Assembly: GCA_900128395.1 (NCBI GenBank)
Contig: LT649340.1
Location: forward strand, 1-36,026
Length of the DNA: 36,026 nt
Direction of reading: 5' to 3'
DNA from: Stramenopiles sp. TOSAG23-2
Taxonomy: Eukaryota > Sar
A model generated the notes under the pieces. That model did not search any database, was not told the DNA's origin, and worked only from the letters and a program-made list of their open reading frames with translations. The stretch's first letter is position 1; each line of letters opens with the position of its first letter. Positions 29,788-36,026 of the stretch are shown here, in pieces. The position numbers were made by a program, and so were the translations under genes.

Positions 29788-31842
29788 ATGAAGAATGTGG
29801 AAATAAAAATGATGGAGAACCCAATGCCAAAAGAAGCAGGAGTAAACAGTAGCAATGGTAGTAAAAAACCTGTTGTTAAGAAAAGAATGCCGAAGAAAAC
29901 CAAAGTTTTGGAATTTCCAGATAATATAATAAGGAGAACAATGTGTCGGCCCAGTATAGTATTTATACAACTCTTTAATCTGTTGTTAGCAGGTTTAATG
30001 TTTTACACATGGTACTTATATACCGGATTCAGAAACTTAGAGAAACCATTTACAATTATATTTTTATTAATTTCCATAGGATTCTTTTTAACCTTTTGCT
30101 ATGCGTTTCGAAGCGCAAGGCTCATGACAGATAAAATTTTATTCGCTGTTACGGAAAAGGATAAAATGGAAGAAGTATATGTTCGAAAAAAATCAGGAAA
30201 TAATACGTTTCTTGAAATGATAAAATATGAAAATATAATTAATTTCTATTCCAATTACTTTTACATTGAAGGAGATTATTACTTGTTGAAATTGAATGTG
30301 TCAGAAATGATGGAGCACTTGAATCAATTAATTAATATATTTACAATTTATAATTGTAACATGAAAGTTGAGTATGTTTGGACAATATTTATGGTGCTTA
30401 TGTTGGAATCTTTTCATAATGCGTTTATATTATTTCGAGGAAAAATAACGTCAGATACACGGGATAATCAAGCACTTATTGATTTATTAGTGGATTTTTT
30501 CTGCGTTGCATTTCCTTTAGTTGTCCTTTTTTTTGTAATTGGATTGCCGATCACCATTCCCACAATGTTACAGATTATGTTTCTTCCAACGTTGGGCATT
30601 TATGTCAAATTAAAGACTATACAAAGGCAGTTTATAATAGAAGATCTTCGTTCTATACGATATGAAGCAGAACAAAGAATGAGTATGAGAGCTTCAAGAC
30701 GACGCATGAGTTTATTTGGAGCCAAACATGAAGAGGTAGTAATAAAAAAACAAATGACTTTTTTTAAACGGCCAATACAATTGTTTTTTGCTATTATTAA
30801 TGCTTTATTTGGGGCATTTATGTTTGCATTATTAATAGTGCAAATTGCTCAACTGAAAACTGGTGATGAAGAATGTACAGCACGTGATGCTCAGTTGTGG
30901 AACAGATGTACGGCGAAAGTACCTTATTGCGGAACTGTGGTGGTTCCTAGTTGCAACTGCTTGATTCTTTCTTGGGGGTTTGGAGGTAGTCATAATTATA
31001 CCGAATTCCCGTACAAAAACAATGGCATGATGAACGAAATGTCGGCGCTAAGCCAAATTCTAGCTGAGCATGGCCCACTGAAAGAATTGCCTGATAATCT
31101 GTGTGAAAGGCATACTAATTTGAAGTTACTTTTTCTTTCCAATAACAGTTTACAAACACTTAAATTAGACAAATGTGAACATTTAATTTCTGTCATTTTG
31201 GACTATAATGAACTTGAAACATTTCCAAATATGGCGTCAAGCAAAGAATCGTTGTTCGGTGTTTATATGGAACATAATAGAATTACAGAAATTCCTATTT
31301 TGGTAGGGGAAAATTATATGTTATCTTCACTTTCCGTGTTTAGTAACGACGTAAGCAATATTCCTGCCCCGGTATTTAATTCATTGTCAAATTTACAAAG
31401 ATTGGATATTTCTTCAAACGAAATGATAAAAGAAATTCCAGAGTCTATATATACGTCTCCGGTATTGATTGAGTTACGTCTTATTGACTTACCACGTGTA
31501 ACAAGTCTTCCAGAAGTGCCAAACGGGGCATTGCATAATCTCTTACTTTTAGATCTTCGTAATTCAAGTTTTACTAGCTTACCAGCATCTTTTTTTGACT
31601 TGCCAAGATTAGAAGAAGTTTACCTGGCAGGTAGTCCGCTATGTTCCAATGGATGGGTTGAATCTGTTCCGGCAGGATCAACTTTTGCTCTTGCTATGAG
31701 CCAGCCGAATACTGGATGTGTAAAACAATGTAGTTTACATTGTAATTACCATGACCAAACATGGCTTTACTGCTATCCAGCGCGTTGCAACAATACTGTA
31801 TGCAATTATCAAAACGGGTTTTGTGTGGGTGGTGAGGAATGA
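29788..31842 (+). CDS. Multi-TM leucine-rich-repeat protein with LNR-like tail, paralogue 2
   Basis: The 684-residue product has the same order of parts as the gene at 25029: a basic cytoplasmic N-terminus, paired TM segments (about 54-80 and 88-108), a middle pair, a last TM near 330-353, the Cys-rich LWNRCTAKVPYC ... PSCNCLIL segment, extracellular LRRs and a Cys-rich tail. Shared landmarks include the 'N.LINIFTIYNC' and 'LVDFFCVAFPLV...GLPI' stretches aligned with 'IINVFTVYTC' and 'MDFLCVIVPIF...GVPI' of paralogue 1. The LRRs are more irregular. In the tail the usual DxGDC end is replaced by NYQNGFC, removing acidic residues expected for LNR calcium binding. Two in-frame Mets at 8 and 9 are alternative starts. 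Confidence 0.85.
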   Translation: MKNVEIKMMENPMPKEAGVNSSNGSKKPVVKKRMPKKTKVLEFPDNIIRRTMCRPSIVFIQLFNLLLAGLMFYTWYLYTGFRNLEKPFTIIFLLISIGFFLTFCYAFRSARLMTDKILFAVTEKDKMEEVYVRKKSGNNTFLEMIKYENIINFYSNYFYIEGDYYLLKLNVSEMMEHLNQLINIFTIYNCNMKVEYVWTIFMVLMLESFHNAFILFRGKITSDTRDNQALIDLLVDFFCVAFPLVVLFFVIGLPITIPTMLQIMFLPTLGIYVKLKTIQRQFIIEDLRSIRYEAEQRMSMRASRRRMSLFGAKHEEVVIKKQMTFFKRPIQLFFAIINALFGAFMFALLIVQIAQLKTGDEECTARDAQLWNRCTAKVPYCGTVVVPSCNCLILSWGFGGSHNYTEFPYKNNGMMNEMSALSQILAEHGPLKELPDNLCERHTNLKLLFLSNNSLQTLKLDKCEHLISVILDYNELETFPNMASSKESLFGVYMEHNRITEIPILVGENYMLSSLSVFSNDVSNIPAPVFNSLSNLQRLDISSNEMIKEIPESIYTSPVLIELRLIDLPRVTSLPEVPNGALHNLLLLDLRNSSFTSLPASFFDLPRLEEVYLAGSPLCSNGWVESVPAGSTFALAMSQPNTGCVKQCSLHCNYHDQTWLYCYPARCNNTVCNYQNGFCVGGEE

Positions 31843-31905
31843 GCAAAAAATCTCTCTCGTTTAAAAAAATGTGTGGTTTAAAAATATTTTACGAATATAT
31901 CTCAT

Positions 31906-31919
31906 TACGAACTTCGTAC
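31906..31919. repeat. TACGAACTTCGTAC near-palindrome in a convergent spacer
   Basis: The first 13 bases match exactly the copy at 23297-23309. It lies 64 bp after the stop of LRR paralogue 2 and about 100 bp beyond the stop of the facing LRR gene. Confidence 0.65.
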
Positions 31920-32018
31920 CGAATATTTTTTTTAAAATACGTATAAATTATCGACGTATTTAAATAAAACAATTTTGGGTATTATCATACGTTTTTTACT
32001 CTCTATGATAATATCACA

Positions 32019-33335
32019 CTATTTTTCAACCATATATTTTAATTTAAGCTCTTCCAATTCACTATCTGTATATACATGCGGTGTCTCGTTCACATTTCCA
32101 AATGTATAAATTGTGATTTGATTATCAACTAGTTCCATTATTTGATCTAATAAATTTATTCCTGCATCTGAAAATTGATTGTAACTGCATGATAATGTTT
32201 TTAATTTGAGTACCTTTCCACGATATTTCAATATATTAAAAATGCTTTTTGCACCAAAATCAGTCATATCATTAAAATCCAATTTCAAATTAATTAATGT
32301 GGAATTGACATCAAACATATCTGCAATTGCAATTGCTACAGTATCATTGAAATCATTACTACTCAATCCTAATGTTTTTATTGAACAATTAGTTTCCATT
32401 CCCAATAAAATAGATGTAACACCACGATTACCAAGTCTGTTGCGATCTAAATGAAGCTTGGATAATTTTTTATTTCTTGAGATCATTTTTCCTAATACAA
32501 TTCCACCCTCTTCGCTTATATAATTATCTGCTAATGATAAAGATTCTAAGGAAGAATTTTTATTTGAAATCAAACTATTTGCTAATTCAATCACTGATTT
32601 ATCATATATATTATTATTGTCTAGATCTAAAAACATCAATGTTGTATTGATTGCTAAAACGTTTGAAAATTCGATTACACCTCTATCAGAAATATTATTT
32701 GAATGCAAATTTAATAATTGTAATTTTGTATTTGTCTGTAATGCCTTAGCAATTGCAATTCCACCATCAATATTATTTGAACAAAGTGATAATACTTCTA
32801 ATTGTGTTCTGTTTTTTCTCAAAATATTTGCAATTGCTTTTTCACCATTGTTTCCTATATTATTATATCCCAAATAGAATGATTTTATATGTGCAGTTTG
32901 AGAATACCAAAAATGAGAGAGTGATATTACTCCAGTGCCGTTGATATAATTATCTGTTAAATCAATGTCTTCAATTGTGTTTGGATGTCCATGATTACTA
33001 TTTTGTAATTCATTTGTTAAATGAATGATTTTTTCATCATTTAAATTATGATATGATAAATCAACTTCAATATATATATACAAATTATACGACAACATAA
33101 TCATCAATTGTTGAAACGTAATTGTTGTTGGTAACGTTAAATTGTTGGAGTCATTATGATTCTCTTTGGGTTTTTTTCCAAAAAATAAAAACTCATTGAT
33201 TTTATGTAGTAATGTATTATCTAACGTTGCCAATAATATTTTCAATTGATGGTTACTTTGTTGATGTTGCGCGTAATCTCCCATTCTGTATACGCCGATG
33301 TTAATGGTTGTGTTAGTTAGATATGTATCTGCCAA
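32019..33335 (-). CDS. Ribonuclease-inhibitor-type LRR protein (NLRC3-like repeats)
   Basis: The 438-residue product has no signal peptide or TM segment. From about residue 85 it carries roughly ten LRRs of about 28 residues with the RI-type consensus (LxxLxLxxNxIxDxGxxxxAxxL), for example LNLHSNNISDRGVIEF, LDLDNNNIYDKSVIEL and LSLADNYISEEGGIVL. Such horseshoes bind protein partners. No NACHT or other effector domain is attached, so the NLRC3 resemblance is only in the repeats. The N-terminal ~80 residues include a region (QHQQSNHQLKILLATLDNTL) I cannot place. This repeat class differs from the extracellular LRRs of its neighbours, so it is not a third paralogue. Confidence 0.8.
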   Translation of the reverse strand: MADTYLTNTTINIGVYRMGDYAQHQQSNHQLKILLATLDNTLLHKINEFLFFGKKPKENHNDSNNLTLPTTITFQQLMIMLSYNLYIYIEVDLSYHNLNDEKIIHLTNELQNSNHGHPNTIEDIDLTDNYINGTGVISLSHFWYSQTAHIKSFYLGYNNIGNNGEKAIANILRKNRTQLEVLSLCSNNIDGGIAIAKALQTNTKLQLLNLHSNNISDRGVIEFSNVLAINTTLMFLDLDNNNIYDKSVIELANSLISNKNSSLESLSLADNYISEEGGIVLGKMISRNKKLSKLHLDRNRLGNRGVTSILLGMETNCSIKTLGLSSNDFNDTVAIAIADMFDVNSTLINLKLDFNDMTDFGAKSIFNILKYRGKVLKLKTLSCSYNQFSDAGINLLDQIMELVDNQITIYTFGNVNETPHVYTDSELEELKLKYMVEK

Positions 33336-34008
33336 CTTGTATTATGGTTTGATATACTTTTAAGAATTGCGTTTTTCTTTCGTTATCAAGTAATTTCATA
33401 TTGCATATCATGTACATATTTTTAATATATATATGTATGTTTTCCCAACGTTTTTCTCTAAAAAATAAAAATGAGATGATGAGAAATTGATTTTAAAAAC
33501 CTTAAACTTTCAATAGCAGTTATTATGTTCCAAAATAGTACAGTAAGATGTATAAAATTATCATGAGGCCCTTTCACTCAATAATCAAATTACCTGTATT
33601 CATCATCACATCAATCAAGAGAGGATCCGATCTAATTAAAATCAATAATTTCAATAATAAATTATATTAAAATATGGCTTAATTAATTCATTACAGTATT
33701 AATTCATATTATTCATTTTTTTATTGCAGTGTGCTATTGTGCTGCATATTATTATTTTGTCCCTCTCCTTTTTCAACTTTTAACATTTATTTTCATCCTT
33801 AAATAGAATTAAATGCCCATTCGGATTTATTAAAAAATATCAAACATTCCGGGACAGGGGTTCCAGCCTCACGGGCCTTTCAGGTTTATTATATAGTTAT
33901 CCTCGTCGTTATTATACTTAATTTTTTTATTTTTTAAATTATGGCACTATGATGTGCATGTTAAATGCATGCTTATAAAATTAGCTATAACCATATTATA
34001 CTAATCAG
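33336..34008. other. Spacer, about 670 bp, with one GC-rich patch
   Basis: No gene is visible. Positions about 33846-33883 are markedly GC-rich (GGGACAGGGGTTCCAGCC and the following bases) in an otherwise AT-rich spacer. No open frame of note runs through it. The origin of the patch is unknown; a mobile-element or gene remnant is possible. Confidence 0.45.
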
Positions 34009-34171
34009 CTGGACTCTGCATTGACCCAAGTTCGTTTTGGTATGTTGTACGATGGTTTCTCCAGAGGCAATTACATGCATGAGTTCTGGGTAGCTTTGCG
34101 AAAGCTATTAATTACCTATATTGGTATATTTTCTGACAAATTGCAAGTCTTGCTTGCGATTGGAGTGGTCG
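34009..34171 (+). pseudogene. Orphan exon of a multi-TM GCC2/GCC3-type receptor family
   Basis: This 163-bp segment is open throughout and bounded by splice-like signals: TACTAATCAG before it (branch-like CTAAT, AG at 34007-34008) and GGTATGT after it (donor GTATGT at 34172). It encodes 54 residues starting LDSALTQVRFGMLYDGF, then HEFWVALRKLLITYIGIFSDKLQVLLAI. The pattern 'RFGxLYxGxxxxxxxxExxVxxRKxxI.....F....Q.LLAI' is typical of the C-terminal membrane domain of large EGF/GCC2-GCC3 repeat proteins in oomycetes and ciliates. No neighbouring exons are visible on the plus strand, and the next gene begins 14 bp on in the opposite orientation. It looks like a relic or transposed exon; an unrecognised long intron upstream is the alternative. 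Confidence 0.5.
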
Positions 34172-34184
34172 GTATGTTGTGACT

Positions 34185-36011
34185 TCAAACTTTTTGAAAA
34201 ATCACATTAGCAGGTAATTCCCATTGTGTTACTCCAAGCGTTGCATTATGATAATATGGGTTACCACTATTTTCATCAATGTACTCAATCCATTGTTGTT
34301 GATTATCTGATGCATCATCACCCTCAGGATTTAAAACAGATTTCCGACTTGGTTTTGATTTTTTATCAACAATTGGTAGTACATCTTCAATGCCAAACCC
34401 GATAGCAGATGTACGTAATGGATTTAAATTAAATTTCTTTATTTTATCATCAGTACTGTTACCATTACTATTAATGTCTAATGTAACTTTATTACTCGTT
34501 TTTTTTGGTTCGTTTCTTTGCTTTAATTCAATTGCATTCATATTCCATGTATTTCTGTTATGCAATTTATTTTTTGCATCATGTTTTTTTTTGTATTTTT
34601 GTGTATAAAGTATAAAACCACCACAAGATAAAAGTGCAAGAGCAACTAATATAATAACAACGATAATTACTGATGTCGACATTTCATTATTATTGTTATT
34701 CTGTTGTTTAGCTACATCATCATCTTGTTTGATGTTACTATTTTGCTTTGAATCTTTATTATTAGAATCTTTTGACACATCATCATCATTGTTGATGTTA
34801 CTATCTTGCTTTGAATCTTTATTATTAGAATCTTTCGACACATCATCATCATTATTGGTGTTAATATTTTGCTTTGAATCTTTAGAATCTTTATTAGTAT
34901 TTCCTTTGCCACAAAGAATATTAAGCCGCCTTCCATTATTACCGCCATTATTTGCTGAAGCTGAACATGTGTTTTTTAATGTAGCAATTATTTCATCTTG
35001 TTTCTTTAAAACCGCAATACTATTATTCAAAAGCGCAATAGTCCCAGTGTCCATGCATCCTGTAGCACCGGGTAATGAGCCAAAGAAGAGAGGGCATTTT
35101 GTGCAGGTTACACCACCTCCTTCAGAGTAATAATTAGCGGGGCAAGGGGCGCATGTCTTCGGTTTGCATACACATTTATATTCACTGCTGCATCTGAGTG
35201 TTGATTGTGTGTTTTCATCATTATATATATTTTCATTGAAAAAATAACGTAAAGTGGGGGTAGTACTTTTTGTACGAAGAGCGATACATCCTTTTGGCAA
35301 ATCCTTCCGATTTGGTAGACCATAATGGGAGAGGGAGCTTGGAACACTTATTATTCCTTTATTCCCATCTGCAGGTTGGTTTAACGCTGCTGTTTGTTGA
35401 CATTCTTGATAAGTGGCTATATCATTATCGCAAGGACCAATAGAATCCCAAATAGAATCCCCTTGCAAACCTTCCCCAGGTTTACATGTTTTGGGACTAG
35501 CCTGGCAAGAATCAATCGTACCACCCGTACCTGCACAGTCCTTCCCAATACATGTATACGGTCTATCCGACGGACACTTGATACATGTGGCATCCACACC
35601 ACCATTTGAGTAATAATTTCTAGGGCATGGAGTGCATTCGGAATCAAGGCACATGCACTTCGTTTGACTGCTACAATTAGCTGTTGATGCTGATTCGTAG
35701 TTAAAGTTATACTCTTCATAACTTACACTAGTATCATATTGACCTGTAAATGAGATACAACCAGGAGGTAGCGTCGAACTCGTATACGAAAATATGTCCT
35801 TATTGTCTCTTGGCCCGTATGTAAAGAAAGCAACATTATTTTTCCCCAAATCTTGACAGTCTGTTTTTAACATCACAAAATTCTCACATCGACCACTATC
35901 AAGGACAATATTTCTAAGGCCTTCCCCACGATAACAACTCTTACCCGTCGCAACTACCAACAATTGTGGTGCAGCGATACAAATCATACATAACAATAAT
36001 AATTTTTTCAT
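34185..36011 (-). CDS. Single-pass receptor-like protein: Cys-rich ectodomain repeats, TM, cytoplasmic WW domain
   Basis: The 608-residue product has a signal peptide (MKKLLLLCMICIAAPQLLVVATG). Two homologous ectodomain repeats (about 26-145 and 175-315) each run from C-x-x-GEGL through LP(P/K)GCI(S/A) to an EGF/ephrin-receptor-like end (CTPCPRNYYSNGG; CAPCPANYYSEGG). A stalk follows, with three 21-residue Asp/Asn/Ser/Lys repeats (about 373-433). The TM segment is at about 447-470 (TSVIIVVIILVALALL), followed by the basic stop-transfer QKYKKKH. At the very C-terminus (571-600) is a WW domain with Trp574, the YYHN segment, Trp597 and Pro600. WW domains bind Pro-rich or phospho-Ser/Thr-Pro ligands, so the tail should recruit such partners. 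No kinase is present. Ligand and pathway are unknown. Confidence 0.85.
   Translation of the reverse strand: MKKLLLLCMICIAAPQLLVVATGKSCYRGEGLRNIVLDSGRCENFVMLKTDCQDLGKNNVAFFTYGPRDNKDIFSYTSSTLPPGCISFTGQYDTSVSYEEYNFNYESASTANCSSQTKCMCLDSECTPCPRNYYSNGGVDATCIKCPSDRPYTCIGKDCAGTGGTIDSCQASPKTCKPGEGLQGDSIWDSIGPCDNDIATYQECQQTAALNQPADGNKGIISVPSSLSHYGLPNRKDLPKGCIALRTKSTTPTLRYFFNENIYNDENTQSTLRCSSEYKCVCKPKTCAPCPANYYSEGGGVTCTKCPLFFGSLPGATGCMDTGTIALLNNSIAVLKKQDEIIATLKNTCSASANNGGNNGRRLNILCGKGNTNKDSKDSKQNINTNNDDDVSKDSNNKDSKQDSNINNDDDVSKDSNNKDSKQNSNIKQDDDVAKQQNNNNNEMSTSVIIVVIILVALALLSCGGFILYTQKYKKKHDAKNKLHNRNTWNMNAIELKQRNEPKKTSNKVTLDINSNGNSTDDKIKKFNLNPLRTSAIGFGIEDVLPIVDKKSKPSRKSVLNPEGDDASDNQQQWIEYIDENSGNPYYHNATLGVTQWELPANVIFQKV
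34714..34897. repeat. 63-bp coding minisatellite, about three units
   Basis: Units start at 34714, 34777 and 34840, exactly 63 bp apart, the last incomplete. They encode 21-residue repeats with the core DDDVSKDSNNKDSKQ in the stalk of the receptor-like protein. The period is a multiple of three, so unit gain or loss would keep the frame and change stalk length. Confidence 0.9.
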
Positions 36012-36026
36012 TGTTTGTTGTTTATT

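Noticed and set aside
32019-33335. Considered as a third member of the TM-LRR-LNR family
   Set aside because: It has no TM segments or Cys tail and its repeats are the 28-residue ribonuclease-inhibitor type, a different LRR class.
34714-34897. Regularly spaced repeats considered as a CRISPR-like array
   Set aside because: The units are contiguous with no unique spacers and are in frame inside a coding region.
34693-35130. 145-codon plus-strand frame with Leu/Ser repeats
   Set aside because: It is the antisense shadow of the 63-bp minisatellite in the receptor stalk.

Overview
This is a nuclear genome segment from an AT-rich, intron-poor unicellular eukaryote. Coding regions are long, usually single-exon, and rich in Asn, Lys and Ile tracts. 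One clear GT-AG intron is visible and two more splice structures are suggested. Two paralogues combine several membrane segments, a Cys-rich 'LWxxC..KVPxC' segment, extracellular leucine-rich repeats and a Notch/LNR-like Cys tail, an architecture I associate with oomycetes. Together with the EGF/ephrin-receptor-like Cys-rich protein this suggests a stramenopile, possibly an AT-rich early-diverging oomycete. That placement rests on recalled family patterns, not on a search.

Layout. 1-2.1 kb: a short secreted beta-helix-like gene, then a non-coding stretch holding a ~600 bp element with 25-27 bp terminal inverted repeats flanked by TA (a Tc1/mariner-like MITE) with a smaller foldback inside. 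2.1-8.2 kb: RAD54B-type Swi2/Snf2 translocase, a two-exon SAM methyltransferase with a signal/anchor peptide, and a 2-oxoglutarate-dependent Asp/Asn beta-hydroxylase-like protein on the opposite strand. 8.2-9.7 kb: no intact gene, with probable Copia-type retrotransposon debris. 9.7-12.5 kb: a five-TM LtaS-like alkaline-phosphatase-superfamily enzyme. 13-24.4 kb: housekeeping block of importin-4/Kap123, Gemin5, HEATR3/Syo1 and ribokinase. 24.5-36 kb: accessory, surface-related block with a possible small spliced gene, two TM-LRR-LNR paralogues flanking a secreted helix-hairpin-helix protein, a ribonuclease-inhibitor-type LRR protein, an orphan exon from a multi-TM receptor family, and a single-pass receptor-like protein with two Cys-rich ectodomain repeats and a cytoplasmic WW domain.

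Functional themes. The central block concerns RNP assembly and nuclear import: Gemin5 binds snRNA, Syo1 co-imports the 5S RNP ribosomal proteins, and Kap123/IPO4 imports ribosomal proteins and histones. No operon is implied; genes lie in convergent and divergent pairs with spacers of about 160-560 bp. The right-hand block reads as cell-surface and secreted functions evolving by duplication. Several gene 3' flanks share a TACGAA/TTCGTA word, often with GA/TC tracts. The strongest candidates for something undescribed are the WW-tailed receptor, the secreted HhH protein between the LRR paralogues, and the orphan receptor exon.
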